A DNA stretch of 64,000 nt from Bugulina stolonifera (Eukaryota; Bryozoa; Gymnolaemata; Cheilostomatida; Bugulidae), in NCBI GenBank assembly GCA_935421135.1, contig OW285192.1, forward strand, positions 16,221,001 to 16,285,000. The letters are read 5' to 3'. Numbering within the stretch: position 1 is the stretch's first letter; each line of letters opens with the position of its first letter. Shown one piece after another: positions 1 through 12,318 of this stretch. The notes beneath the pieces were generated by a model. The model was not told the DNA's origin and made no database searches. It was given only the letters and a program-made list of their open reading frames with translations. Both the position numbers and the translations under genes were made by a program.

Positions 1-481
1 TGCATAGAGTTGAGTGGAGGCATATGCCTGTTAATTCGTTCAATCGCCTTTTGTAAGTTTTCATTCTTAGCATCAGATTCTAACCTACAAAATAAAATAT
101 TTACATACATTCACTATTTATTTAAATAAACATCAAAAATATGATTGGTTAACCCTGGCAGTCAAAACTTGACATCTATAAGATATAAATATTTCTAGAA
201 CTAAGAATTCATCTTGCGCTGTCTGTATTTTCACAAAATAGTCAACAGATTAAACGTGTGTAGTAACAACTTCACTAAACGTGCCAGAAATACCGTATCT
301 ATTTGTCAGGCAGTCAAAGGGTTGTCCCCCTTCTATGCTGATAGTCTTACCGTTGCTTGACAACAGATACTATGATCTGCTTAGTTGACACAGGGCCATC
401 TTCTAAGTCGTGTGAAGGCTGTTTTGTAGGACTCGGCCCTCTATAAATTTGAGAGAAAACGTTTTCATTCGTCGAGGACAT
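1..481 (-). CDS. 5' part of an unrecognised gene (runs off the window)
   Basis: Two exons join in phase on the minus strand. Exon 1 coding part is 481..351, starting at an ATG that gives MSSTNENVFSQIYRGPSP; its donor is CAACG|gtaag. Exon 2 is 84..1, with acceptor ttgtag, and leaves the window. The split codon CG|G gives Arg, and the second exon continues LESDAKNENLQKAIERI, a charged stretch that could form a coiled coil. No domain is recognised. The frame is open for 33 codons upstream of the chosen ATG, so a further 5' exon is possible and the start is provisional. It could be the 3' continuation of the gene at 2.9-4.1 kb, but I could not find a convincing phase-0 acceptor to join them. Splice phase and amino-acid composition support a real gene; its function is unknown. 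Confidence 0.5.
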
Positions 482-2439
482 GATTGGTGTAACACAAGAT
501 CGGTTAGACCTTGCTCGAAACTTAGTAAGTTGGATTCTTGATCCAAGTTGCAGATGTTCTGTTCTTTAGGATTCTTTATCTTAAAACAATTTAGCAAAAA
601 ATGATGATGTCATAGTTATGAAGCCACTAGATACACTTGAAAATAAGATCCAAACTTTTAACAGTATTGAATAATATTATTCCTCAGACCATTATCAGCA
701 GATTGTTAACATACAAATTTGTAATAATTGTTCGGAGAGGCTATATGAGGCTATTACATCATGTGCGTCTGTTTAGCTACCAGCTAGAGTCTAGCACTGC
801 TTTCAGGCTGCAAGTGGTCGCTGCAACGACTTTTGCCAACGGCAATGTGGTCAGCTATACTGTACAATAGCACTGGTATAACATATCAGTTAGCCATAAG
901 ATTTAAAGCTGAGCTTTTTGAACTTGTTGACCCAATCGCTTACTAAAGCATGGCACTATATTATAATATAAAATGTAGTTGTGGTTATCGTTGGCCGCTC
1001 ATCGCTAGTAGTTGGTGTACATTTGTAAACTGCAGTCTGAAAAAGCTATAAAGGCCCAGCTACACCAGATGTCAATTTTTCAAATTGGCACGTCGTCTGC
1101 TCGGCTATGCCAAGATCAGCATGTTGGTTTTTTTTTGTCTACAGCTGTTAGTGATTGGTTGATGTCACATGTAGATGTAACGATTACAAATATATAACAT
1201 ACATGTAGAAAGAGCAAACGTTCCAAGATGGCGGCAATTGTAATAATCCGTCTACCATATTTTTTGTTTATGAACGTTCAAGATCTGAAAGTGCTTGTTG
1301 ACACTTGAGTAATAAAAGATTTTATAAAACACATCCCATCATAATAAAGTCGCAAGGTATTACAGTATATTGGTGCGATGTAAATGTACATTGTACATGT
1401 GACTGTACTGTTAATAGCTTTTCATTTCCTTCAGAGAATACTTAGAGTAGAAACAGCAATAAAAATCTAAAACTAACCTTAAATAAGTAGAAAGCATTTG
1501 GATAATGCAGTCTGATAACACTGATACACTCTATTGACCTTGTACATTATACAATTTTCAAGTTTTAAATTTAATTTTTAAACATTCACCTACCAATTGG
1601 TGGTAATCTTAGCTTAGCTCCATCTTTATTCAGATTTCGATCATATTGACATGCACCATATAAGGCTCGTGTTGACTTTCTACACGAGTGAGGGTCCAAC
1701 ATAATGCCACTTACCAATTATATTACAGCAAGCACTCGTAGCTTTTTAAATACCCGATCGTCATATACACTGTAGCTATAATAGCTAAGTAGCTACGTTC
1801 GTTAGATGTGTTTTAGCATTGAGGATTGACGTCCCACTCAACTCATAGAGCCAAGAACAAGTTCAGGACTTCAAAGAAGTTGTGCCCTGTACCCATCCAC
1901 TCCACATAAGCATGCACACACATCTACAGTCATGTAAATGTAGGCTACATTACATGAATGCCCAACCGTATTCCTTGTTAATTCTACTTTGCATAGTTTT
2001 ACTACATAATTCCTACTAATTTCTATTCAACCATAACTTATGTACCTTGTAGTAGTCTGGAATAACTGTATATTCTGCGCATGATTTTGTCTCTTTTTGG
2101 GCTCTTACAATATGTATACTGGTAACTGAGTCTTTGAGAATATACAGTCATCTCTCCCAACATCCAAGCTTCACAATTTGCAAAGACTACTATACCTTTC
2201 TATGCACCTGTCCCAACTTTAGATTCTAAGTATTCCTATGTATACTGAGATGATACAATATGTAAGTTATATACATGCATGATAATTCACAATAGCAGTG
2301 CCTGTTTGTTTTCTTGTTTTTATTTTATTAGTGTCAATATATATAATATGTATATACATTTATACAAGAAAAATCATACCGGTTAATAAAGGCTGATAGG
2401 GTCGATATACTTCACAGCATTGCATGTAATAAATAATAA
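482..2439. other. no gene recognised
   Basis: AT-rich sequence with only short chance ORFs (637-870, 1012-1197) that lack splice support or recognisable motifs. From about 2040 it becomes similar to 5090-5830, the 3' flank of the MS4A-like gene. Confidence 0.5.
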
Positions 2440-2580
2440 TTACATGTTATAGTGTAGTTTGTTATAATATAGCTAAATATACTTCAATTCGTTCCCAGCT
2501 CTATTGCCAAATAATTCTGCCCAGCCTACTTGCAAAGTTCTCCTGTCTTGTTCTCCTCCTTTTGTCCCACAGTCACTTCC
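2440..2580 (-). pseudogene. decayed copy of an MS4A-like C-terminal exon
   Basis: The minus strand of about 2500-2575 reads DRRTLQVGWAELFGNRA, clearly related to DWRTLPVDWAALFGSREA in the last exon of the MS4A-like gene at 6177-9433. The flanking DNA at 2040-2500 also resembles 5090-5830, for example the shared ttttcttgtttttatttta segment and the gttataatatagct..acttcaatt segment. The copy jumps from sequence like 5830 straight to sequence like 6305, so the PPSY tail is missing and no open exon remains. I read this as a segmental duplicate of the 3' end of the neighbouring gene that suffered a deletion. Confidence 0.5.
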
Positions 2581-2869
2581 AGTTCTTTGTAGAGATTATA
2601 ACCCACTATTTTGTTGAACTCTAGCAGCACCTTCTGCTTGAATAAGCCATTGCATTCACCTCTAAACTCAATCTGTAAGTTGAAGAATATTCATAAACAT
2701 TTCTTCTGCATTAGATGTGACTGCAGCTTTGTTTTAAACATGTTTAAGCATGTTCAGCAAGTATACTTAACAATGACGAGAACAAATCCGTTTTCAAGTC
2801 TAGAAAGAGCTCCTAACTAGAGTTTATAATTATAGCCTTGCACAAAGAGCCAAGTCATGCATTTTATTA

Positions 2870-4084
2870 CTATTGTGTACGACAAACCTGAATCTTATAT
2901 TCAGTCTCCATATCTTCGTTCTTGTACATTTCTTCTTCGTCCATATCCCACTTTCTCCCACAGTCGTCAAAATATGTCACTGTTCCTTTCTTTGGCGCAA
3001 TTGATATTTCATCTATGTTGAACATGTGTCCGGTTCGCCCTCTGTCATGTAGTATGACAGCGGTCAACTTCAGCTAGAAAAAACAATGTATCCATCAGTA
3101 ACCATTAAGTTTAAGGGCCCCATAGTACTATTAAAACAATCAATGATAATAGAACATCTTTGGTGAAATATACTAAAATCAAAAAAGAAAGCTGACTATA
3201 TTTGCCTAATAGGCCCGACACGTTATAGTCGAAAATATTTCTGTAATGACAAGTTGAACTGTGGGCATATTGGATAAGTCGCACAGAGTGTAGTGAAAGC
3301 CTACCTTGGTTTGGACAATCACTGTCCATGTTTTTATATCAGAGGTATTTTTGAGGACAGAAGATGAGGTTCCTTGGAGATCACACCTGACGCCTTTTAT
3401 ATTCTCAGTCAGTATCTAAATATACAATATCTTACTTAAACATTACACAGTATCATAGGGTTTACACACACTGACTAATCAGGGAGCAGTCTACACATGT
3501 ATTTTATTTGGCAAAGTGAGCACAGCCAATAAATAGCCTATTTTACTTAGCATTGGCCTCTAAGCATTGTTTCTGTCCCAAACTTTTTAGTAGACTTCAT
3601 TCTGCTAAATGTATGAAGTTTGGTCTCACAATCTAATAGAATACAATATGCAGGTAGAAAGTCAGGGTCCATTTCATCAATCTAATTAAATTAGGTCTGG
3701 TAGTTCACCTAAAGCTAAATTATAAAATATAATAATACATCCTATTATGTTCACATTCATGCAGTTTGGTATAAGAGTGCAGAAAGATTTTTGCCATTTG
3801 TACAGTCTTAGTTAGCAACTATCCTAAAAAATTTTCCTAAAACATCTTCGACTCATTTTTATATTTTTCAACTCCTTTTTGCAAATCTTGGTTGGTCACT
3901 TTTGTTTACAGTAGAAACTTATACAAACATAGTATTGCATTGTACAATAATTCGGTACAAGCTAGAGTACTGCATTATAATATGTAGTTATGTATGATAT
4001 TATATAAATGTAATACTACAAAGCACAATAATATGTACTTACACCGACTCCTCTAGGCAAACGTATACCTCCAATTCTTGGCAT
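2870..4084 (-). CDS. unrecognised protein, three exons
   Basis: Three minus-strand exons join in phase 0. Exon 1 is 4084..4043 (MPRIGGIRLPRGVG, donor gtaagt), exon 2 is 3415..3305 (donor gtaggc), and exon 3 starts at 3073 after acceptor ttctag. Exon 3 contains GHMFNIDEISIAPKKG and an acidic stretch DMDEEEMYKNEDMETEY. Unspliced, the frame ends 18 bases after CAG at 2888 with a stop at 2870-2872, giving a protein of about 118 residues. A weaker donor, CAG|gtttgt at 2888, would allow continuation downstream. The alternating hydrophobic pattern suggests beta structure. No family is recognised and no signal peptide is seen. The short length and poor last donor leave the 3' end uncertain. Confidence 0.5.
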
Positions 4085-6176
4085 ATTTCCAGTTGTCAAG
4101 TTTACTATGTATTATTACTGGTAAAATCCAAGTTGTATGAAGTTCTTACAGTTGACTCAATGGAAGCTGGACCACAAATGAATTACCTTGGGAATAGGCT
4201 TCCTTATATACTACTAGCATGACAAAGAGACAATGAGAATACTATTATACACCTTTGTGTCAACAGGTGGTCCCAGGTGTCCCATTGTCAACAACAGAAC
4301 TTATACAGATCTCCACCAGTACACTAGCTAAGCTCCTCTCTTAAGACAAAAGAGCAGGAAAAGTACAATACAGTCATGGACTAGTGTCTTACTGTTCCAT
4401 AATTACATTTGTAATTATTAGTTGATATAACTATACTTGGTTTATCACTCAACTCAGTACAAGCTAGACACCTTACACAAAGTGACACAATAATTATACA
4501 TTATTACTGAATGTATAATGGCAGATATTGCCTTATAAGTTGAATATAATTATTGATGGACAAGGCACAGAGTAGGCCAGAGTAGGCCAGAGTAGGCCTA
4601 ATTGCAATAAATTGTAGCTTGTCTAGTTGTCCCTCCTCTACTCTGGCTTTACTTTGGCTCTTTGATGTTTGTCTACTGTATAGGTAAAACAAGGATAATT
4701 ACAACTTTACAATAGTGTTGTTGTAAGTTGGAAACACATTTGAGTTACAGGGAGAGGGAGAAATTCTCACTGCATTATATTACACTGTGTTCAAATTTTG
4801 CAGGTGTAACTATGTTGAACTGATGTATGCATGCACCGTGTAGTCCTTTAATGAACAAAAGCCAAGTGTCATTTCAAAGTTTAGGGTGAATACAATTTCC
4901 AATGCAGGAGAGTATTCATAAGGTTGTTAATCTAATTTAATAGAATGTGCTCTAAGTAGAAAGTAGGTCATTATTTGTTCAAGTTTTAGTCAAGTTTCAG
5001 CAAAAAAACATAAATATAATAGATGCTGAACAGTGACTATAACGTGTATTATTATATCATTGACTTGATGTAATGTTATTATGATACCCTTCAATATACA
5101 TAGCAGCCATCTCTACATACATCCAAACTCCACAATTCTTATAACCTACTACACGTTTTCTACATGTACATACGCGTACCACTTCCAACTAAAATATCCA
5201 AAGTATTTCCATACTGATGTAATAAGTCATATACATGTATGATAGCAATGTTCGTGTGTTTTCTTGTTTTTATTTTATAAATATGAACACATTATAACGG
5301 TCAATGAAGATTGGTAGGGTTGATACACTTAACAGCACTGTATGTGAACAAGTGCCCAGGTGGAAGTGATATTAGTTCAATGTACTACTTGCTATACATA
5401 TGGTGGAGTGGTGCAGCTACGCTGACCTTAATACAGATGAACATAAAAGCTACTACTAAGGGCGTGATGATGAAGGCTGGTCATGTCAAGACTCCATAAT
5501 TGTCCCTCCTGGAAACTGCAGGGACAGCTGGAAGAAAGAGATACAAAAATAATATGAGAGAGCTTGATAATACTTGATGTCAGGATTGTACCAAAAACTC
5601 TAGCAATGCTATAACAGGGAATCAGCTGATAAATAAATCATAATTGCATGGATAATTACACAGCTAGTAAAGTCACTCAGTGAATACAAATTATGTAACA
5701 ATAGTTACCTACCATCTAGGGGATTAGTTAGTTAATTACTGTATTTAGTAAACAGTAATCTAATAAATACACATCATAATGTACTTTGTTATAATAGCTA
5801 CAGTAAATATGCTTCAATTTGTTCTGGGCAGTAGAAAGAATCACAGAAAGTAATGGCCCATTATAGCTGAATGGAGCAGGGCATTAAATGTCACAAGAAT
5901 GATTGAACCTTGGTGCAAAAACTTACCATTTACACTTACTTACACATGTCACTTGTACTTATACATACCACTTGCAATTGTATGTACCTAATGTACTTAC
6001 ATTTACAACTTGTACTTAGCTAGTGACTGCTTTACCAACCACAGTGTAGTGATATACTGTGTAGATTGAAACCGGTGTGTGAGCAAATATAGTAAAAAAG
6101 CTGACCCAAGCATGTAGTCTTACAGCTTTAGTTCAGTAGTTATTGTCTTTCAATTCATCATATTATATAATCATTA
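4085..6176. other. intergenic and 3' flank of MS4A-like gene
   Basis: No coding exon recognised. 4570-4598 holds three copies of the 10-mer agtaggccag. 5090-5830 is the partner of the duplicated segment at 2040-2500. The ORF at 5311-5499 has no recognisable protein character. Confidence 0.45.
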
Positions 6177-9100
6177 TTAAGTAGATTGTAGCTGGGCTGG
6201 TTGTAATGATTCATAAGATGGAGGCAGATCATTTGTTGTTGAATGAACTGGTGGAGCAGAAGCAACTCCAGCTGACTGAAACACTCTTTCTGCTGCCTCT
6301 CTGCTCCCAAATAATGCTGCCCAGTCTACTGGTAAAGTTCTCCAGTCTGGTGGATTAGATGGCTGGCTGCCTAAAACGATATAGGGAAACAAGCTGTGGT
6401 GTACATGTGTATTACTAACAATGGACTAGTTACAATTATATAGGGCCTACATGTAATTACTGTTCAAATCAACATTCCTTCTGATGAAGGAAATAACAGC
6501 TAAATCAGTGGTGAATTAGTAGATTTTATCCAAGTGTGTTATAAAGACCACAAACATCAGCTGCTACAAAACTTTTGATAACATAACTACACACGTACAT
6601 GTACATGTATGTAGGCAGACCACTGTACAGTGTATAGAAGCAGTTGACCATAGGAGTTACCTCTAACCGCCATTCAAATTCATCTTTTTATGTTTACCAA
6701 CTAGTTATGGTACTGTACAAACTGTGTAGGTGATACTTTTATGGCAAGGGGTTGCTTTATAGGCACCAATAATTATGGATAACCAAATCTGTACAAATTA
6801 CCCACAGGTGCTTGTACAATTACCCACAGGTGCTTGTACAATTACCCACAGGTGCTTGTACAATTACCCACAGGTGCTTGTACAATTACCCACAGGTGCT
6901 TGTACAATTACCCATAGGTGCTTGTACAATTACCCACAGGTGCTTGTACAATTACCCACAGGTGCTTGTACAATTACCCACAGGTGCTTGTACAATTACC
7001 CACAGGTGCTTGTACAATTACCCATAGGTGCTTGTGCAATGTACATGGTACAATGCTGTTTAATTCTAGTCACAAGTAGTGAAACATAGTTGGCCAATCA
7101 CTTACTGTTTAAACTGGCTGCAGAATGAAAGACTTCTGGCTGGAAATCTGCCACTGATAATGTTGGAGAAGATTCCACCTGCGATAGAAATGGTATAACT
7201 ATATTTGTATATTGGTGGTCTACTACCACTCAAACCTACTGCCACACAATGACCTGGTATAGAAGAACCAGTAACTAATGAGCACCTACATCTACAATGT
7301 ATGGCTGTGTAAAGTAAAGAATAAAGATACCTAGGCATTAGGGTGATAGAATTAATGTAGAGCTGAAAACAACATAAAGTTTTGAAGGCCTAAAATTGTG
7401 TAGTTATTACTCACAATCCGTACCCACAAAAGTCACAAACCCACCAAAGTTTACTATCTGCATCTAGGGGAACAGAAGCATAGACTTAGTTCTACATCTA
7501 TGGGAACAGAAGCATAGACTTAGTTCTACATCTATGGGAACAGAAGCATAGACTTAGTTCTACATCTATGGAAGCAGAAGCATAGATTTAGTTCTACATC
7601 TATGGGAACAGAAGCATAGACTTAGTTCTTACCTCAGAACTTGATGGCTTGCATAGCACCCTCATAGATATGAGTGCACAGACTATGGCCAGCACCAACT
7701 CTAATAGAGATGAGATTGTCAGAATGCTATCCGCTGCCAGTAAAGCATTCATCGACTGAAAAAAAGTGCAATAGTTGAATGGTTAGAATTTATTACTGCT
7801 TTATAATTAGTATTATTTTGAGTCGGTAAAACGACAGTCATCACATTCAAAATCTACAAATCGGAGGCAAATGTGCTACGTTACATGGCTTTGTCACTGC
7901 CAAGGTACTGTAGTACATACATACGGCATCATGACAAAGCATGCAGCCCAATTGCACAGAGCACAAATTGACAAGGAGATCTAAGGCTGTGTGAGATTAT
8001 GCATCAATTAGAAAATGTCAAACAGAATTGTTATAAGGTCACATGCGCTGGGTGCTCAGTTAGTGGAAGAGATCAATGTGAATGCTGGTCTAATGAAATA
8101 AAAAGGACAGTTACAGTACATGTGTATGTGACTTACTGTACATTCCCCAGAGGAACGGAAGGGTGTTCTAGAAGAGTAATACTGGTTGAAGGGGCACTGT
8201 TTATTTGTAGTTGCTATGGAAACAATGGATATGATTAACAGTAGAAGAGCTACCAGGCTTCCAACTATATTCTGTATAATACTGGCCACAATCTACATGT
8301 AAAATAGAACAGTATAAAAGTAGTGAATTATTGTGAGATGTACTTGAATCAGACTAGCATAAATAGCATTATAGGATATACGAGCAAGGAAAAATTCTCT
8401 TCTCCAGCATTGCAAGTTGGTGGAAGACTGGAGACATCAGAGGAAAACAAAATATCTTCTAAAAATAAAACTTGGAGAGACGCTTTTGTAATTATGCAAT
8501 GATCAATTTACAAAATCTGATCAGAAATATATACATATACCATTGGCCTAACGATAACATAGTATCATGCAATTCTACCGATCTAATCTACATTATATCA
8601 TGCGATTTGCTAATGAAAACTCTGTTAACTTATGTATGCAATTGATTGAGATTATCGTACCCTGCGGTATGTGTTGTGTAAAGCTGAAGTACGAGTCACA
8701 ACTCCGACACTAATTAGAAATACTCCGGCCCAAATACCGCTTCCAATGTATCCGTTTAGACTGTAGTAGTAGCCAAGATATGTGTGATTTACTGCACAGG
8801 TTACTATACCAAACACCACAGACACAATACCAAGCAGTAACTGCACAAGTCCCACTCTGTAAAGAAAATCAAAATATTCATTAAATGTTTATGTGACAAT
8901 TATGTTCTGTAATAGAATGATTTTTTTCTTATTTTACAAGAAACCCTTTTATCTACAGATAAGTTAGTGCAATGTGTATACAATAGTACAAATGGGTATG
9001 CTAGTACAATGTGTATGCTAATGTAAGATGCACGCTAGTACAGTATAATAATTAAGATGATCTCTCTAGGCTCAGATTTCTTTGAGCAGCAGATTATTGG

Positions 9101-9433
9101 TTAATAACTATTAATAGCCATCGACATTTCCACAGAATTACTATGGAACTTGAGCAGAAGAAGCTTTTATAAATTGTATTCTAAAACACAAAAGTCATGT
9201 TAGCACAAAATAATGATTTGGAGTCGTTTCGCCTTCTGCACTCTAATTTAGACAATAATTATTTTGTCTTGATCTGAAGCCCTAGCTGTTCTGAATCTCA
9301 CAGGTAACTTTGATGGTGTTTGACCCAAACAATTAATGTAATACCTTTTGAAGAAACTCCTCTGGAATTCACTGTATTCTTTGAAAGGACTCGGAGCTCT
9401 GTTAGCCTGCAAGACACCAAAATGCACAGTCAT
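6177..9433 (-). CDS. MS4A/CD20-like four-pass membrane protein with PPxY tail (copy 1)
   Basis: Six minus-strand exons join in phase to 276 residues: 9433..9345, 8856..8661, 8292..8137, 7755..7633, 7178..7106, 6370..6177. TM1 (GLVQLLLGIVSVVFGIV, about 32-48) and TM2 (GSGIWAGVFLISVGVV) lie in exon 2 on either side of a short YYYSLNGY loop. TM3 (about 100-122, IIQNIVGSLVALLLLIIS) is in exon 3 and TM4 (LLELVLAIVCALISM) in exon 4. This order and the G-x-QLLLG and GIWxGxFxIxxG patterns match the CD20-like/MS4A family, whose members act as membrane scaffolds or channel and receptor partners. The Cys/Tyr-bearing TM3-TM4 loop should be outside the cell. The cytoplasmic tail ends in PPSY (262-265), a WW-domain ligand of the kind bound by NEDD4-type ubiquitin ligases. 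The start at 9433 is preferred; an acceptor (ttgcag) 27 bases downstream would remove the first nine residues. Confidence 0.85.
6796..7041. repeat. 22-bp minisatellite, about 11 copies
   Basis: Near-perfect tandem copies of acaattacccacaggtgctt plus gt, with a few c-to-t changes (cccatagg). The array lies in the last intron of the MS4A-like gene. The repeats make long overlapping plus-strand ORFs that are artefacts. Confidence 0.95.
7461..7630. repeat. 34-bp tandem repeat, five copies, abutting a splice donor
   Basis: Units start at 7461, 7495, 7529, 7563 and 7597, each reading catctatgggaacagaagca followed by tagacttagttcta. The last unit runs into the minus-strand donor (gtaag, 7628-7632) of the TM4 exon of the MS4A-like gene. 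Confidence 0.95.
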
Positions 9434-9702
9434 TGCTACTGAAAACTACACATTTAGTACTTCATTTCCATGCCAGGCTAATATAGTAGGTATATCAGCC
9501 TGAAATATGGATAAACATACATGTACATATACATGATTGTGCTTGCACAGTATACAGTAGGTGCAGTGCACTGCATAGGCATTTATACGAAGTTTTAAAA
9601 AACTTCTACTACAAATTGTGAAACATTAGCTGCATGTAAAACATTGTAGAATAATAGTATTATACATATACAAGTATAATAATATACACATCCACATACA
9701 TG

Positions 9703-9774
9703 TTAGAAGTTGCCCTCTCTCAATTTATCTTCCTCTTGAGAGAGGACAACTTCTAATTATGATCAATAGCTTAT
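9703..9774. mobile_element. hairpin fragment of the foldback/MITE family
   Basis: Inverted arms agaagttgccctctctcaa and ttgagagaggacaacttct are separated by about 12 bases. They are followed by aattatgatcaatagcttat, the same arm sequence as the elements at 10837 and 28689. It lies between the two minus-strand MS4A-like genes. Confidence 0.7.
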
Positions 9775-9884
9775 TAGTTTCCTATACCATTGTCCTAATA
9801 GATTTAGTATGTATTGATTGTGGAGTGAAAGATATTTTGAGGTTTGATTCGAGTAAACTAAGCACATGGTTATGAATTAACTGT

Positions 9885-11662
9885 TTAACTCACATTTGCC
9901 GGTGACGACTTCCCTCGGAGAGATTTTATCGTAATTAGTATCAGGTACACAGTAAAGCAGATAAGTGTTATTCCAATCATACTGAGAAATAGGTCAGCAG
10001 CAAACAATCCATTCCTATGCTGTTGAAACAGTGAAACATGTAACTATAGCACAGTTACAGTTCAACAGCGACAGTAACAGCATTGTAGTGACAGTGACAG
10101 TAACAGCATTGTAGTGACAAACCATAAAACACTGTTTACCAATGCCTGCCTCCCAGCAAAGCCGGCATTATAATACCAGTAACTTCAACTTATTGGTATA
10201 ATGGGTCTACCAGCAACCACCTAGATGTACTCACTTCGCGTAGAGTAAACAGTTTGGGCTTGGAGGGTCAGTGCACATACCATAATGTGCATGTAAATGC
10301 ATTGGCATACAACACAAAAGTTATCACTTAGTAGAGTCATGCACATGTACGCAAATATAAATTCAAGAACTAATTTGGCTGATTGTGTACAGTCGTGTTA
10401 TACACTTACTGTGCAGTGATGGAAACCACCTGTTCCCCTTCTTCTGGTAAATGATGATCTACTGAATGCAGATGGCCGACGTGTTGTGGTTGCAGCGGAG
10501 TATAGGCTTATGGGACATGGCTTATTCGTTTCCACAAGCGAATAGACTGACAGGCTCGTTAGCACAACTGATAGCAAGAGTTCTATGAAACTTACTACTG
10601 TGTAGGATATCAGCTAAAACAGAACAGAGAAAGTGTGCATATAAAAGAAAGAGGATAAGCACATTCAACATTCATAACTGAAACAACGAGTAAATTGTCC
10701 AGGTGAACTGCGTCCATCTCATTACGTTATAAATGAATTGTTTTAAAAAAGTCTTTGTTGCACAGCCTATCAGTAATGTAAGCCTATGTAGACTATAATA
10801 CTGGATATTACTCGAAGCTCAATATCGAGAGGTTGCTATGGGCGCTCATAAGCTATTGATTACAATATCTGATGAGAAATTGAGAGAAGACAACTTCTAA
10901 TTATAATTATTCATAGCTTATGAGTCTCCATGGAGTTGACACCAATAAAACTTTTTATTTGAACAGAGTTTCCCCCCTCCTATTTCATGTCAGTACCTAG
11001 CCTGTGATTCAACCCCTCCCAATAGCCTACTAAGGAAGGTTAGTACTGCACTTCAGTTTGATTGATACAAATAGTGCGTATACATGTAGAAGCACTATGC
11101 AATATGACTCTACATCATGGTGTTTACCTTCAAGTACGTATTAGCATAGGCTGCTTTCCATCCTACAATACCAGTAGCAAAGGTAAACACACCGCACCAT
11201 ATCCCTGTCCCTGTATATCCATTTATACTGTAATACTTAGTATAAAGTCCGTTAGCAGCACAAGTCGCTATACCAAATGCAATAGATACTATTCCAAGGA
11301 CAAGCTGAGCGATTCCAAATCTGTAATAAGAGGTGCATTCTTTGAATTATTATATGTCCTATCAGATGGTACAGCTGTCAACGGCTCAACTGTATATTAT
11401 AGGTACAGACAAAATCAGAATCAACTAAAGTAACCAACAAAATGGGAATAATTTAGACATATACAGTCATATAGTTATGAGAGTGATGTGTGAATTTATT
11501 TGAAATGATTGCATATTTACATTTATGTATGTTTAGGACCACAAATTGTATCATTAGATTGACACAGATGTATATGTTCACCATATACAGCTATACTCAC
11601 CCTCTAACGATCTTGCGATCCTTTAGTGTGTAGTAGTCAACCTGTCTGCCAGTATTAGTCAT
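9885..11662 (-). CDS. MS4A/CD20-like four-pass membrane protein, short tail (copy 2)
   Basis: Four minus-strand exons join in phase to 197 residues: 11662..11601, 11320..11128, 10613..10410, 10019..9885. The start gives MTNTGRQVDYYTLKDRKIVR; the split codon GG|A leads into FGIAQLVLGIVSIAFGIA (TM1). TM2 is GIWCGVFTFATGIVG. TM3 is in exon 3 (IELLLSVVLTSLSVYSLV), followed by an Arg-rich loop (RRPSAFSRSSFTRRRG). TM4 is in exon 4 (LFLSMIGITLICFTVYLILI). The first intron falls at the same place and phase as in copies 1 and 3. I read the last exon through a potential donor (AAT|gtgagt) to an immediate stop (NVS*), because no PPxY-encoding exon is visible between 9434 and 9884. If the donor is used, a tail exon has been missed. 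Confidence 0.8.
10837..10933. mobile_element. foldback/MITE element
   Basis: Outer arms atgggcgctcataagctatt and (reverse complement of the right end) ccatggagactcataagcta are inverted copies. The interior carries gagagaagacaacttctaatt. It is the same family as 28689-28789. It lies in the second intron of MS4A-like copy 2. Confidence 0.65.
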
Positions 11663-11857
11663 ACCTTGTTATATTCCCCTTTAGACTACAGCTCCTTGTT
11701 ATCTTCCCCTTTAAACTACAACACATACATTACAGTTCAGAACACACCTATGTACATCAGTACATGGAATGTAGCCTACATACATTGTACATGATATTCA
11801 CAGACCATAAATATTATGGTATAGTATGGTATAATAGTATTACATCTATGACATAGC

Positions 11858-11888
<31 letters not shown>

Positions 11889-11889
11889 C
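11858..11889. repeat. CG/CA dinucleotide microsatellite
   Basis: A short gcgcgc tract runs into about a dozen CA units. Confidence 0.95.
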
Positions 11890-11913
11890 TACATGTTTAA
11901 TGACAACGTGCAC

Positions 11914-12056
11914 CAGGCTTGCCAAGTTTGAATGATGAAAATCAGGGAGATTCAGCATTTGGGTGGGGGGTGTCCGTTTTGGGTGGGGTGGGGTACCTAA
12001 ATTTGAGTTGAAAATCAGGGAGTCTCCTGCGGAATCATGGAGACTTGGTAAGCCTG
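11914..12056. mobile_element. hAT-like miniature element
   Basis: 143 bp bounded by inverted ends caggcttgccaagtt and, read on the other strand, caggcttaccaagtc. The flanks acgtgcac (11906-11913) and acgtgtag (12057-12064) match at 6 of 8 positions, compatible with a worn 8-bp target duplication. The interior repeats aaaatcagggag and has G-rich tracts. No coding capacity. Confidence 0.65.
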
Positions 12057-12318
12057 ACGTGTAGTACAGTGTAGATGTGTTGATATCTACATAGTTCATA
12101 ATTTTATACTGAGCACATGTACACAATATACAGTCATGTGCACTACATAAATTAAATAGATAATGACCAATATTTACTGTTTGTTACCACCAACTAAGCT
12201 ACATTTATGTACATAAGTTGAGAAATTCAGTTTGTACCAAATACCCACAATCATGTAAGTAGCAACAAATACTACTGTAGGGCTTTGGATCTTAGTCTAC
12301 CTCTTTTGTTTTACTTAC

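Noticed and set aside
6796..7041. CRISPR array
   Set aside because: Head-to-tail repeats with no unique spacers, in a spliced eukaryotic genome.
6775..7089. 104- and 71-residue ORFs rich in NYPQVLVQLPTGACTI
   Set aside because: They are translations of the 22-bp minisatellite inside an intron.
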